A stretch of 64,000 bases of DNA. Source: Metapseudomonas resinovorans DSM 21078. Lineage in GTDB: Bacteria; Pseudomonadota; Gammaproteobacteria; Pseudomonadales; Pseudomonadaceae. The stretch spans positions 186,001 to 250,000 of the forward strand of contig NZ_AUIE01000005.1 of the NCBI RefSeq assembly GCF_000423545.1, read 5' to 3'. This document shows, in pieces, positions 16,606 to 26,670 of this stretch. Position numbers and translations under genes: made by a program. The notes beneath the pieces were generated by a model. That model had not been told where the DNA came from, did not search any database, and saw nothing but the letters and a program-made list of their open reading frames with translations. Position 1 is the first letter of the stretch; each line of letters begins with the position of its first letter.

Positions 16606-18027
16606 ATGACGCGACCGCTGCTCTTCCTGCTCTGCTTGCTGGCGCTGCTGCCCTATCCGGCGAGCGCGCGCCTGGCAGGGCCGCCGGAAGTCTGGCAGCA
16701 GCCGGCAGAAGCTCGGGACCTGGCACAGATTCGTCGCACGGGTGTGCTCAAAGTGTTGGTGAACCAGAGTCGCAACAGCTCCGGTGAGGTCAAGGGCGAG
16801 CCGGTCGGCGTCGAGTACCACCGCATCCGTGCTTTCGAGCAGTTTCTCAACCGCAACGCCCGCGACGGGCGTGAAATCAAGCTGAAGATCTTGCCCAGGT
16901 CCAAGGACCAGTTGCTTGCTGCGCTACAGCGAGGCGAGGGCGATCTGGTGGCACCGGGAGAACTGATCAATCAGCGCGTTGGCGCTAATGTCAGCGCCAG
17001 TGCGCCACTACGCAAGGATGTGCCGCTGGTGCTGGTCAGCCGCCAGGGGCAGCGCCGTTATCAACGCCTGGAGCAGTTGTCCGGCCGTAGCATCGCGCTG
17101 CCCGTGGGCAGTGCCGCCGGCGAGGCGTTGCGCCAGGTGAACGAGAAGCTTGCCGGGCGTAAGCTGGCACCCATCGTTGTTGAATGGGTCGATCCGACCC
17201 TGGCGGTGGAGGACGTGCTGGAGATGGTCCAGGCCGGCATCTTTCCGCTGACGGCGGTGGAGCAGCCGATCGCCGAGCGCTGGGCCAAGGTGATGCCCAA
17301 GCTGCGCCTCGACAGGCACCTGGTGCTGGACCGGCAGGGAGACATGACCTGGTTCGTCCGCCGGGATGCTCCGACACTGCGAGCCAGCGTCAACCGATTC
17401 CTGGCCGGGTACCGGGCGCCGGATGACCAGGACGCGGCTTTCCAGCGCGTGTATCGGCGCTTGTACAGGGTGCATAACCCCCTGGCGCGCAACGAACGCC
17501 AACGCCTTGAACGGGTGCGCCCGGTGTTGCAGCGCTACGCGGACCAGCACGACTTCGATTGGCTCAGCCTGGCCGCGCTTGCCTATAAGGAGTCCAGCCT
17601 GAACCCCGCCGCCAAGGGCGCCAGCGGCGCCACCGGGCTGATGCAGATCACCCCCGGCGCGGCGCGCAGCGTCGGAGTGGGGAACATCCAGAAGCTCGAT
17701 AACAACGTGCAGGCTTCGGCCAAGTATCTGGCCATGCTGCGTCGTAACTTCTTCGCCAGCGCCCAACTCGACGAGCGCGAGCGAATGGCCTTTGTCCTTG
17801 CTGCCTACAACCTTGGTCCGCAGCGGGTCCAGGCGATGCGTGCCGAGGCCAGGCGCCGTGGTCTGAACTCGAACCAATGGTTCTTCCAGGTGGAGCGCAT
17901 CGCCGGTGAGCAAGCGGGTATGGGCGTCGTGAGCTACGTCAACAGCGTGAACAAGTACTACCTGGCGTACGACCGCGAGCGTTATCTACTGGAACCTTCG
18001 AAAAAGGCCGGTAAGACGCGTAAATAA
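16606..18027 (+). CDS. mltF2: Membrane-bound lytic murein transglycosylase, MltF2-like
   Basis: The 473-residue exported protein has a signal peptide (to about ASARLAG), an SBP_bac_3 solute-binding-like domain (about 35-270, starting LAQIRRTGVLKVLVNQSRNS), and a C-terminal SLT lysozyme-like domain. The catalytic Glu is E329 in ALAYKESSLNP, followed by GASGATGLMQITPGAA and VLAAYNLGPQRVQ. This fusion defines the MltF family, where the first domain regulates the glycosidase in response to muropeptides. P. aeruginosa has two copies; by gene order (PA2865 next to DoxX and lipase genes) this is the second. It cleaves peptidoglycan glycan strands with formation of an anhydro end. Confidence 0.88.
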   Translation: MTRPLLFLLCLLALLPYPASARLAGPPEVWQQPAEARDLAQIRRTGVLKVLVNQSRNSSGEVKGEPVGVEYHRIRAFEQFLNRNARDGREIKLKILPRSKDQLLAALQRGEGDLVAPGELINQRVGANVSASAPLRKDVPLVLVSRQGQRRYQRLEQLSGRSIALPVGSAAGEALRQVNEKLAGRKLAPIVVEWVDPTLAVEDVLEMVQAGIFPLTAVEQPIAERWAKVMPKLRLDRHLVLDRQGDMTWFVRRDAPTLRASVNRFLAGYRAPDDQDAAFQRVYRRLYRVHNPLARNERQRLERVRPVLQRYADQHDFDWLSLAALAYKESSLNPAAKGASGATGLMQITPGAARSVGVGNIQKLDNNVQASAKYLAMLRRNFFASAQLDERERMAFVLAAYNLGPQRVQAMRAEARRRGLNSNQWFFQVERIAGEQAGMGVVSYVNSVNKYYLAYDRERYLLEPSKKAGKTRK

Positions 18028-18128
18028 TCGAATTAATCGATTATTGCGCTGAGAAATTTGCGATTTTAATATCAAATAATTCTACTAAGCTTGTGTTCAT
18101 CGACTCCCACAACACAAGGAACACCTCG

Positions 18129-18563
18129 ATGAGCAACCCGATCAAACCCATCCTCGCTACTAACGCCGGTTATGGCATCACCTTGCTGCGGATCATTACC
18201 GGCCTGACCTTCATGGCTCATGGCGCACAGAAGCTCTTTGGCATGTTTGGCGGTCACGGCCTGGCGGGTACTGGGCAGTGGATGGAAAGCATCGGCTTGA
18301 CTCCCGGCTACCTCATGGCCCTGATGGCGGGAAGTGCGGAGTTCTTCGGTGGCCTGGCCCTGGTGATTGGCTTGCTGGTGCGTCCGGCCGCAGCTGCACT
18401 GGTCGTTGCGATGGTGGTGGCGGTGTTCAGTGTGCACTGGGCCAGCGGCTTCTTCATCACCAACGGTGGCTACGAATACGCCATGATCCTCGCCCTGATC
18501 AGCGGCACCCTGCTGATCGAAGGTGCCGGCAAGATGTCCCTGGATCGCAACCTGGCCAACTGA
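18129..18563 (+). CDS. DoxX-family inner-membrane protein
   Basis: The 144-residue protein has four membrane helices and the DoxX motif near the N terminus (LLRIITGLTFMAHGAQKLFGMFGGHG). The start at 18129 follows AAGGA by 7 bases; a longer frame from 18093 has no site. An AT-rich 100-bp spacer (18028-18128) with AATCGA/TTAATCGATT repeats separates it from mltF2 and likely holds its promoter. DoxX proteins have been linked to quinone-level electron transfer and oxidative stress, but this subfamily is undefined. It is monocistronic, closed by a strong terminator. Confidence 0.9.
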   Translation: MSNPIKPILATNAGYGITLLRIITGLTFMAHGAQKLFGMFGGHGLAGTGQWMESIGLTPGYLMALMAGSAEFFGGLALVIGLLVRPAAAALVVAMVVAVFSVHWASGFFITNGGYEYAMILALISGTLLIEGAGKMSLDRNLAN

Positions 18564-18577
18564 ACCAGGCAATGAAA

Positions 18578-18604
18578 GAGGCCCGCTTCGGCGGGCCTCT
18601 TTGC
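18578..18604 (+). terminator. Terminator shared by doxX and the convergent lipase-foldase gene
   Basis: A 10-bp perfect stem (AGAGGCCCGC, loop TTCG, GCGGGCCTCT) is followed by TTGCGTTT. It lies 14 bases after the DoxX stop and 4 bases before the end of the minus-strand foldase gene, so it can stop transcription from both sides. Confidence 0.85.
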
Positions 18605-18607
18605 GTT

Positions 18608-19645
18608 TCAGGGCTGCCTTTTTTGTGCCGCTGCCAGTTCGGCCGCGGCACGGAGGCGCAAACGCTCCTGCGGATTGAATCCTTCTTCTTCCAGGCGGCT
18701 GATGGCCGCAGCCTTGTCGCTCGGACTGAGGCCCTCGCTGGCCTCTATACGCGTTTTTTCCTTCAGGTAGGCCTGCAATCGCTGCTGCCAGTGCAGGCGT
18801 TGCTGGTCCAGGGTTTCCAGCCTGGCCGTGGCCTCGGCGCCGACCAATTGCTGGCGCAGTTGGCGAACCTGCTCGGGGCTGCCGCCTGCGGCCTGAAGCG
18901 CACCCACCTGGGCCCGGAGTTCCGCCTGGAGTTGGCTGGCAGCCATGGCCTGCAGTGCCTCGGGCAGAGTGCTGCGCAACTGGTCGATGGCCGCAGCCTT
19001 GCCCGCAGGGTCCAGGGCGGTATCCCGCTGAATGGCCAGGCGCTGCAGCGTAAAGCCGTTGTAGGCTTCTTCGTTGGCGAAGAACGCCTGATGAGCATCG
19101 GCGCTGAATATCCTCGCCCGCAGCGCTTGTACCGCCGCTTCCCGCTGGCGCAGGGCCGTGAGGTCGGCGAGTAGCGGCAGGTCGCGCTCCAGTTGCACCA
19201 GTTGGCGCTTGTAATCGAGGTACTGGTCAAGCAATGCCAGTGCCTGTTCCTCGGCCGGTGCGTCCAGTTGCTCGGTGATATGGCCCCACAGGCGCTGGAT
19301 GCTGCCGCTCAGGGGTTCTTCTCCCTGGGTGCTGAGGAAGTAATCGAAGATGCGCCGGATGTCCTCAGTGACGAGCAGGTTGCCTGCGGCATCGAGATGG
19401 AAGCGGCCATCCACGTCCGTTCCGGCCAGCGACGCAGGCATGGCTTGCTTGTTGGGCGGCGTCACAGGGGGATTGCCTGGAACGAGGACGGTGGTAGGTG
19501 CCACCGCCAGTGTGGTTGGCGTGGCGGCAGTTCTGAGTGGCGGGGCGCCGCCGGAGGCCGCCGGGGCCGGATTGCCGCCCCATTGCAGCAGGATGGCCAG
19601 GGCGCCGGCAAAGGCGATGGGAAGCAGCAGCAGGAATTTTTTCAC
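18608..19645 (-). CDS. lifO: Lipase-specific foldase (Lif/LipH/LipB), steric chaperone
   Basis: The 345-residue protein has one N-terminal membrane anchor (VKKFLLLLPIAFAGALAILLQ), a Pro/Ala/Thr-rich linker, and a helical catalytic-chaperone region. The family signature RxxFDYFLS is present (RRIFDYFLSTQGEEP). It holds the lipase in the periplasm and imposes the active fold before type II secretion. I chose the GTG at 19643-19645, which lines up with the start of P. aeruginosa LipH; an upstream TTG start would add eight residues and has no binding site. The gene follows lipA by 55 bases on the same strand, as expected for co-expression. Confidence 0.93.
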   Translation of the reverse strand: MKKFLLLLPIAFAGALAILLQWGGNPAPAASGGAPPLRTAATPTTLAVAPTTVLVPGNPPVTPPNKQAMPASLAGTDVDGRFHLDAAGNLLVTEDIRRIFDYFLSTQGEEPLSGSIQRLWGHITEQLDAPAEEQALALLDQYLDYKRQLVQLERDLPLLADLTALRQREAAVQALRARIFSADAHQAFFANEEAYNGFTLQRLAIQRDTALDPAGKAAAIDQLRSTLPEALQAMAASQLQAELRAQVGALQAAGGSPEQVRQLRQQLVGAEATARLETLDQQRLHWQQRLQAYLKEKTRIEASEGLSPSDKAAAISRLEEEGFNPQERLRLRAAAELAAAQKRQP

Positions 19646-19700
19646 TGGAGCTCTCGGCAGGCTGGGCAAGTGCGGGGCCGGAAGACCCCGCAGAAGGGGC

Positions 19701-20813
<1,113 letters not shown>

Positions 20814-20856
20814 TCACCCAATGATGTCGGCCAGTTTCCTGTTACGGGGCGAAACG

Positions 20857-21387
20857 TCAGGCTGGGGTCGGAGGCCGCAACGGCCATTGTCCGATGGCGT
20901 GATAGCGGGTGCCCCTGGCGCTGTTTTCCGAGGCATAGAGGGTGAATTCGGTGGCCGGCCAATCGAAGGTTGGGGTGGGTGCGGAGGGCAGTCTCGGGCA
21001 GTGGCGGGCCAGGGTCAGGTGGGGCTTGAACGGGCGTGTCTCCAGGTTGAAGCCTGCACTTAGCAATGTTTCACGCAGACTGTGCTCCAGGTCGGTCAGG
21101 GCGGGTGGAGTCCTGCTCGGTGCCAGGTACAGCAAGCCGTTCTTCCAGCGCGCCAGGCGATCCAGCTGCAGGGTGAACGCCGTGGGCGTCAGGCTTGCGG
21201 CCAATGCCTCCAGTGACGCCACCTGGCCTCGGGGTTGCGAGCCGAGGAAGGCGAGGGTCATGTGCAGGTTCTCGGGCGCCACGGACTTGCCATCGATGGG
21301 GTTCCGGGCGCGCCAATCGCTGATGTCGCGGACCAGTTGCGGGCAGCAGGGAATAGCGAAGAACAGGCGCAGCGGCGGGGTGCTCAT
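20857..21387 (-). CDS. thpR: RNA 2',3'-cyclic phosphodiesterase (LigT/ThpR)
   Basis: The 176-residue protein shows the two HxTx motifs of the 2H phosphoesterase family: ENLHMTLAFLGS in the first half and FKPHLTLARHC in the second. The start LRLFFAIPC is typical of ThpR. These enzymes open 2',3'-cyclic phosphates on RNA and can ligate tRNA halves in vitro. The length is normal for the family. It lies upstream of lipA on the same strand, but 211 bases and a dedicated lipA promoter separate them, so it is an independent unit. The biological substrate is not settled. Confidence 0.9.
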   Translation of the reverse strand: MSTPPLRLFFAIPCCPQLVRDISDWRARNPIDGKSVAPENLHMTLAFLGSQPRGQVASLEALAASLTPTAFTLQLDRLARWKNGLLYLAPSRTPPALTDLEHSLRETLLSAGFNLETRPFKPHLTLARHCPRLPSAPTPTFDWPATEFTLYASENSARGTRYHAIGQWPLRPPTPA

Positions 21388-21584
21388 GGGCGTCTCGCAG
21401 GGCGAAGTGGTCGCCTTGACAGTATTGCGCGGGCTTCTCTAGGATGTCGCCCCATGCGCCGATTTAGTCAGCTACTTGCGGGGCGCGGAAGTCTTCAGAG
21501 ACTTCGAAATACCGCTAAAGCGCTGGTTCGGTGTCGCCTCTCACCGCTGCCCAGCGGGATCCAATGAGGCGGAGACATGACACC

Positions 21585-21893
21585 ATGACCTGTCCCCAAC
21601 CGCTGCTCCGACTAGCCCCGATCACCACTGGGCTGGTATTGCGCAATCCCCGCATACTGCTCGGCGGTTCCCATCAGCCGACACTCCTGCGTTATCTCGA
21701 AGGTTGGCCCCAGCGCTGGGGTCGCCCGCGCAACTTCCTCATCCAGTTCGTTCGCGAAGGCGAGTCGCTCGCGCGTTTCTCGTCCGACAGCTTTGACATG
21801 GCCGTGATCCAGGCGCCTTCGGCGGAGGCGCTGCCAGAAGCGCTCAGCCAACTGGTGCGGGTGGCGCGGCAGGGGCTGATTACTCGCCGTTGA
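21585..21893 (+). CDS. Short protein resembling the end of a class I methyltransferase (102 aa)
   Basis: The product begins MTCPQPLLRLAPITTG. Its last 40 residues (ARFSSDSFDMAVIQAPSAEA, then LPEALSQLVRVARQGLI) look like the 'sFDlV...al.el.RVlkpgG' part of SAM-dependent methyltransferases, but the N-terminal glycine-rich SAM loop is missing, so it is unlikely to be an active enzyme. The start at 21585 has GGAG ten bases upstream; ATG 21564 in the same frame is a weaker choice. Gene order suggests it equals PA2860 of P. aeruginosa, annotated hypothetical. It may be a remnant kept for another role. Function unknown. Confidence 0.65.
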   Translation: MTCPQPLLRLAPITTGLVLRNPRILLGGSHQPTLLRYLEGWPQRWGRPRNFLIQFVREGESLARFSSDSFDMAVIQAPSAEALPEALSQLVRVARQGLITRR

Positions 21894-21923
21894 TTCGTCG
21901 CGTATCGCCCCAATCCCGTCGCT

Positions 21924-22421
21924 CTACGGATAATCGATCTCGACCACGTACCAGGTCTTTTCCCCCGTCGGGGCGTTGACCCGCACTTCGGCGTCCAGCG
22001 CCTTGCCCACCAAGGCGCGTGCCAAGGGGGAGTCGATGCTGATTTGGTTCTGCTTCAGGTCGAATTCGTCGGGCCCGACGATGCGGTAGCGGGCTTGCTC
22101 GCCATCGTCGTCTTCCAGGGTCACCCAGGCGCCGAAGTAGACCTTGCCGGGGTCGGCCGGACGTTCGCGCACCACCTTGAGGTTTTCCAGACGCTTGGTC
22201 AGGAAGCGCACGCGGCTGTCGATCTCTCGCAGCATCTTCTTGCCGTAGGTGTACTCGGCGTTCTCCGACCGGTCTCCCTGGGCAGCCGCTTCGCTCACGG
22301 CCTGGGTGACCTTGGGCCGGCGTACGTGCCACAGCTCATGGAGCTCAGCGCGCAGGCGGGCTTCGCCTTCCGGGGTGATCAAGGGCGTTCCGGCGGTGCG
22401 GGGTGGGCGATAACGGCTCAT
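21924..22421 (-). CDS. greB: Transcription elongation factor GreB
   Basis: The 165-residue protein has the Gre layout: an N-terminal coiled coil ([52 protein letters not shown] in two parts) with the acidic pair in GDRSENAEY at the tip that reaches the polymerase active site, and a C-terminal FKBP-like domain ([24 protein letters not shown]). The spelling 'AEYTYGKK' and the N-terminal extension with [12 protein letters not shown] separate GreB from GreA. It rescues backtracked RNA polymerase. It stands 34 bases from the ABC-transporter gene on the same strand and may be its 3' partner. Confidence 0.95.
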   Translation of the reverse strand: MSRYRPPRTAGTPLITPEGEARLRAELHELWHVRRPKVTQAVSEAAAQGDRSENAEYTYGKKMLREIDSRVRFLTKRLENLKVVRERPADPGKVYFGAWVTLEDDDGEQARYRIVGPDEFDLKQNQISIDSPLARALVGKALDAEVRVNAPTGEKTWYVVEIDYP

Positions 22422-22455
22422 GGCGGTCCTGCAGGAATTCGGGAGGCAAAGCCTA

Positions 22456-24960
22456 TCAAGCTTCGCGCAGGACCGTCAGTGGGCTGGCGTTGAGTGCGCG
22501 TCGCGTGCCAATCACTCCGGCGGTACCGACCAGCAGGGCGCCCAGCAACGGCAGCAGGAGCAGCCAGGGGTGGGGCTGCCAGTGCAAGTCAAAGGCGAAG
22601 CGGTAGAGCAGGGCGCTGACCAGTTCGCAGCCGAGTGCCGCGAGCAGACCGCTGCAGGCACCGAGCAGCGCAAACTCTGCACGCCGTGCCTTCAGCAAGA
22701 GCTGCCGTTCGGCGCCGAGCGCGCGGAGCAAGGCGCCTTGGCGGATGCGCTCGTCCAGCGTGGATTGCAGTCCGGCGAACAGCACGGCAAGACCTGCGGC
22801 GAGGACGAAGAGCAGCACGAACTCCACTGCCAGGGTGACTTGGGCCAGGATGCTACGCAGCTGCGCCAGGATGGCCTCCACCTGCAGCAGGGTGACGGCG
22901 GGGAAGGCACGGGACAGCTCCACCAGCTCGCGGTCGTGGCGCGGGGGCAGGTAGAAGCTGGTGAGGTAGGTGACGGGGAGGTCGGAAAGGGTGTCCGGGG
23001 CGAAGATCATGTAGAAGTTCGGCTGGAAGTTGTCCCAGTCCACTTCGCGCAGGCTGGTCACCTGGGCATCTCGCTGCAGGCCGCCCACGCTGAAACTGAG
23101 ACGGTCGCCAAGCTTGAGCCCAAGGCTTTCGGCGAGCTTGGCTTCCACCGATACGCCCGGCAACGCGCCTTTCGGCAGGCCAGTCCACCAGTGACCCGCC
23201 ACCAGCCGGTTATCACTCGGCAGCATGGCCGACCAGGTCAGGCTGAGGTCACGCTGCACGGCACGCTCGCCCTGGGATTCCTTGCTGACGAGCTTGCGTA
23301 CAGCTTCGCCATTGATGGCGGTGAGGCGGCCAGGCACCACTGGGTAGAGTGGTGTGGGGTGGGGCGAGAGGCTGGCAAGGCGGTTGGCGAAGGCCTCCTT
23401 CTCGGCAGGCAGGACATTAAGGGCGAAATGGTTAGGTGCGTTCTCCGGTAGCTGGTTTTGCCAGGTGTCCAGTAGTTCGCCGCGCAGCAGTGCAATCAAC
23501 GCCATGGCCAACAGGATCAGGCCGAATGCCAGCGATTGTCCGGCTGCCGCCAGGGGGTGGCGCAACAGTTGGCCGAGGCCCAGGCGCCAGGGCAGGGTTG
23601 CACTGGCCAGGAGTCGCCGCAGTCCTTTCAGTCCAGCCAGTAGCGCGCCGCCCAGCAACAGGGCGGCGACCAGGCCGCCGCCGAGCAGTGCGAGCGTGAG
23701 TTTCAGGTCGAGGCTCAGGCGCCACATGATCAGGCCGAGGGCTAGAAGTGCGGCACCGTATATGAGCCAGGCGCTGGGGGGCAGCGGCAGCAGGTCGCGG
23801 CGCAGAACCCGCAGTGGTGGAACTCGACCCAGCGCAGCCAGTGGCGGCAGGGCGAAGCCGGCAAGGGCAAGCAGTCCGGTGGCGATTCCCGCCAACGCTG
23901 GCACCATGCCACCGGAGGGAATCACTGCTGGCAGCAACCCGCCCAGCAGTTTGAACAGCACCGCCTGCGCAAGCCAGCCGAACAGGGCGCCCAGCGCACT
24001 GGCGAGCAGGCCCAGTAACGCCAGTTGCAGGCCGAATAGAAGTAGGGCTTCACGGCGAGACAATCCAAGGCAGCGCAGCAAGGCGCTGGCGTCATAGCGG
24101 CGCGCGGCGAAGCGAGCGGCGGACAGGGCCACGGCAACCCCGGCGAGCAATACGGCAGCGAGACTGGCCAGGTTCAGGTAGCGCTCGGCACGGCCAAGGG
24201 CGCCGCCGATCTGGCGGTTACCCTGGCGAGCGTCTTCCAGCCGCTGGTTGGCCTCCAGGCCGGGTTCAATGGCAGCCCGGTAACGACTCAGGCGTTCATC
24301 AGGGCCACTCCAGAGTTCGCGATAGCGTACGCGGCTGCCGGGCTGTACTACACCGGTCGCTTCGAGGTCGTCCAGGCTGATCAGCACCCGTGGGGTGAGG
24401 CTGTAGAAGTCGCCGGCGCGATCCGGCTCGTAGGTCAGCACCCGTGTCAGGCGCAGGGTCTTCTGGCCGACGTCGATACTGTCGCCGGGTTTGAGATTCA
24501 GGGTGGCGAACAAGCGTGCCTCGGCCCACGCTTCGCCGGGTTCGGGGCCGCTGCCAGTCGTTTCTTCGCCATAGGGCTGCGCCGCGCTCTTCAGTTCCCC
24601 GCGCAATGGATAGGCGAGGTCGACGGCCTTGACGCTGGATAGCTGGATCCCGCTGTCAGCGGCGATCACGCTGGAGAACTCCACCGCGCGGGCGTGCCTC
24701 AGGCCTAGCTGCAGGCCGCTGTCGATCTGTTCGGCCTTGGCTGGAGATGAGCCACTGAGCAGCAAGTCGGCACCGAGGAACTCAGTTGCACGTAGCAGCA
24801 TGGCGGCATTGAGGCGGGCACTGAAGTAGCCGATGGCACTGCTGGCGGCGACTGCGACCAGCAGGGAGAAGAACAGCACGCGTAGCTCGCCGCTGTGGGC
24901 ATCGCGCCACAGCTGGCGTGCGGCCATTGCCAGCAGGCGCGCGAACGGCAGTCGTCGCAT
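22456..24960 (-). CDS. ABC transporter permease, YbbP-like (FtsX domains)
   Basis: The 834-residue membrane protein has an N-terminal helix ([21 protein letters not shown]), a long periplasmic region, a first FtsX domain of three or four helices (about 255-400), further helices near 410-490, a second periplasmic domain and a second FtsX domain at the C terminus (about 700-830). This doubled-FtsX plan is that of E. coli YbbP. The start overlaps the stop of the ATPase gene (ATGA at 24957-24962 region), so the subunits are coupled. In E. coli, too, ybbAP is divergent from tesA. The transporter family often extracts or moves lipophilic molecules or lipoproteins; the substrate here is unknown. Confidence 0.92.
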   Translation of the reverse strand: MRRLPFARLLAMAARQLWRDAHSGELRVLFFSLLVAVAASSAIGYFSARLNAAMLLRATEFLGADLLLSGSSPAKAEQIDSGLQLGLRHARAVEFSSVIAADSGIQLSSVKAVDLAYPLRGELKSAAQPYGEETTGSGPEPGEAWAEARLFATLNLKPGDSIDVGQKTLRLTRVLTYEPDRAGDFYSLTPRVLISLDDLEATGVVQPGSRVRYRELWSGPDERLSRYRAAIEPGLEANQRLEDARQGNRQIGGALGRAERYLNLASLAAVLLAGVAVALSAARFAARRYDASALLRCLGLSRREALLLFGLQLALLGLLASALGALFGWLAQAVLFKLLGGLLPAVIPSGGMVPALAGIATGLLALAGFALPPLAALGRVPPLRVLRRDLLPLPPSAWLIYGAALLALGLIMWRLSLDLKLTLALLGGGLVAALLLGGALLAGLKGLRRLLASATLPWRLGLGQLLRHPLAAAGQSLAFGLILLAMALIALLRGELLDTWQNQLPENAPNHFALNVLPAEKEAFANRLASLSPHPTPLYPVVPGRLTAINGEAVRKLVSKESQGERAVQRDLSLTWSAMLPSDNRLVAGHWWTGLPKGALPGVSVEAKLAESLGLKLGDRLSFSVGGLQRDAQVTSLREVDWDNFQPNFYMIFAPDTLSDLPVTYLTSFYLPPRHDRELVELSRAFPAVTLLQVEAILAQLRSILAQVTLAVEFVLLFVLAAGLAVLFAGLQSTLDERIRQGALLRALGAERQLLLKARRAEFALLGACSGLLAALGCELVSALLYRFAFDLHWQPHPWLLLLPLLGALLVGTAGVIGTRRALNASPLTVLREA

Positions 24961-25643
24961 CAGGGCTCCACCTGCTCGACCAGGCGCCCGCCTTCGAGGC
25001 GGATCAGGCGACGGCAGCGATGGGCCAGACGCTCGTCATGAGTCACCAGTACCAGGGTGGTGCCGCGTTCCTGGTTGAGCTGGAAGAGCAAGTCGCTGAT
25101 GCGCTCGCCGGTATGGCTGTCGAGGTTGCCGGTGGGCTCGTCGGCGAAGAGCACATCGGGCTCGGCGGCAAAGGCGCGAGCGATGGCGACTCGTTGCTGT
25201 TCGCCACCGGAAAGCTGGCGCGGATAGTGGCTGAGTCGCTGGCCAAGGCCGACCCGCTCAAGCAGTTGGCGTGCGCGTGCGCGGGCATCCCGGTGACCTT
25301 CCAGCTCCAGCGGGAGCATGACGTTTTCCAGTGCGTTGAGGTTGTCCAGCAACTGGAACGACTGGAACACGAAGCCGACATGTTCTGCGCGAACCCGCGC
25401 ACGCTGGTCTTCGTCCAGGCTCGACAGGGCGCGGCCCGCCAGGTGCACTTCGCCGGCACTGGGCAGGTCGAGCCCGGCGAGCAGGCCGAGGAGGGTGGAT
25501 TTGCCAGAGCCGGAGCTGCCGACGATGGCCAGGCTGTCGCCCTTGCCGAGGTTGAGGGAGAGGTCGTGAAGGATGGTCAGCTCGCCTTCCGCGCTGGGAA
25601 CCACTTTGCTAAGGTTCCGCGCATCGAGAATGCTTGCGCTCAT
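24960..25643 (-). CDS. ABC transporter ATP-binding protein, YbbA/LolD-like
   Basis: The 227-residue ATPase starts MSASILDARNLSKVV. Walker A is GSSGSGKSTLLGLLAGLD, the Q-loop is FVFQSFQLLDNLNALENV, the signature is LSGGEQQRVAIARAF, Walker B is DVLFADEPTGNLD and the switch His is in LVTHDERLAHR. It belongs to the MacB/LolD/YbbA group that pairs with FtsX-type permeases. The next gene is its permease, overlapping by three bases. Its ATG lies 10 bases from the divergent tesA start, an unusually tight head-to-head pair. I preferred this ATG to a longer frame that would run into tesA. Confidence 0.95.
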   Translation of the reverse strand: MSASILDARNLSKVVPSAEGELTILHDLSLNLGKGDSLAIVGSSGSGKSTLLGLLAGLDLPSAGEVHLAGRALSSLDEDQRARVRAEHVGFVFQSFQLLDNLNALENVMLPLELEGHRDARARARQLLERVGLGQRLSHYPRQLSGGEQQRVAIARAFAAEPDVLFADEPTGNLDSHTGERISDLLFQLNQERGTTLVLVTHDERLAHRCRRLIRLEGGRLVEQVEP

Positions 25644-25653
25644 GGAGAATCCA

Positions 25654-26259
25654 ATGCGTGCCTGGTTGTTGGGCGGCTGCCTGTCCCTGTTTCTGTTGGC
25701 GCAGGAGGCCATGGCGGGGACCGTGCTGGTCGTCGGCGATAGTATCAGTGCCGCTTTCGGGCTGGAATCCAGTCAAGGTTGGGTGTCCTTGCTGGAGAAA
25801 CGCCTTGCCGAGAAGGGTTACAAGCAGCGTGTGGTGAACGCCTCGATCAGCGGCGACACCAGTGCTGGTGGGCTGTCCAGGCTTCCCGCGCTCCTAGCTG
25901 AGCACAAGCCGGAACTGGTGATAATCGAGCTTGGTGGCAACGATGGATTGCGCGGCCAGCCGCCGGCGCAATTGCAACAGAATCTTGCCAGCATGATCGA
26001 CAGCTCCAAGGAGCAGGGTGCCTCGGTGCTGCTGCTCGGTATGCGCTTGCCACCGAACTATGGGGCTCGCTACATCACGGCTTTCGCGAATGTCTACAGC
26101 ACGCTGGCCGCGGAGAAGCAGGTGCCGCTGGTACCTTTCTTCCTCGAGGGTGTGGGCGGTGTGCCGGAAATGATGCAATCCGACGGGATTCACCCTCGGG
26201 CGCAGGCCCAGCCGCGGTTGCTGGACAACCTGTGGCCGACCCTGGAACCCATGCTCTGA
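25654..26259 (+). CDS. tesA: TesA, periplasmic acyl-CoA thioesterase I / arylesterase / lysophospholipase
   Basis: The 201-residue protein is a GDSL/SGNH hydrolase with a signal peptide (MRAWLLGGCLSLFLLAQEAMA). Catalytic Ser30 is in VVGDSISAAFG, the oxyanion Gly and Asn are in SISGDTSAGG and ELGGNDGLRG, and the Asp/His dyad is in SDGIHP. Length and motifs match P. aeruginosa and E. coli TesA, which cleave short and medium thioesters and esters in the periplasm. GGAG is 6 bases before the chosen ATG at 25654, so earlier in-frame ATGs (for example 25642) are unlikely. It is divergent from the ABC transporter, as in E. coli. Confidence 0.95.
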   Translation: MRAWLLGGCLSLFLLAQEAMAGTVLVVGDSISAAFGLESSQGWVSLLEKRLAEKGYKQRVVNASISGDTSAGGLSRLPALLAEHKPELVIIELGGNDGLRGQPPAQLQQNLASMIDSSKEQGASVLLLGMRLPPNYGARYITAFANVYSTLAAEKQVPLVPFFLEGVGGVPEMMQSDGIHPRAQAQPRLLDNLWPTLEPML

Positions 26260-26315
26260 CGCTTTTCCCGCGGCTCGCTTTCGGCTAATGTTGCGCACCC
26301 TCCCTGGAGTCCTCC

Positions 26316-26597
26316 ATGCCGCGCCCCGTCTGGTCCCTGTTTGGCTACAAAGTAATAGAGCCTGACGAGCAACTCGACCTGTTCGCCTGTCGCGAAGTGC
26401 GTCTGCATCTGGTGGCACGCCAGCTCGAACTGGGAGGTTTCGCCGATCGAACTCTTTGCGGTGGCCTGCTGCCCGCTCAGCCGCGCTGGAGTACTCTGGA
26501 GCTGCAGCTGTTGCGTGACCGTCGCCTGTGCTCCAACTGCCGTTCTACCCTCGAAGCTCAGCGTCAGGGGCAGCACTCGGTCTGGTCGGAAGCCTGA
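26316..26597 (+). CDS. Conserved small protein with a CxxC motif (93 aa)
   Basis: The protein starts MPRPVWSLFGYKVIEPDEQLDLF and contains four cysteines: FACREV, RTLCGG and a close pair in RRLCSNCRST. The CSNC pair and the preceding single cysteines could bind zinc. There is no signal peptide or membrane helix. It stands 56 bases after tesA on the same strand, with CTGGAGTCCTCC before the ATG as binding site. I do not recognise a named family; gene order suggests it equals a P. aeruginosa hypothetical between tesA and the L,D-transpeptidase gene. Function unknown. Confidence 0.75.
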   Translation: MPRPVWSLFGYKVIEPDEQLDLFACREVRLHLVARQLELGGFADRTLCGGLLPAQPRWSTLELQLLRDRRLCSNCRSTLEAQRQGQHSVWSEA

Positions 26598-26670
26598 GGG
26601 CTCCCGGTGCGGCTCGCGCCGGTGTAGAATTCCGAGTCTTTTAATCAGTCAATTTGTCAAGGATTCCCGG

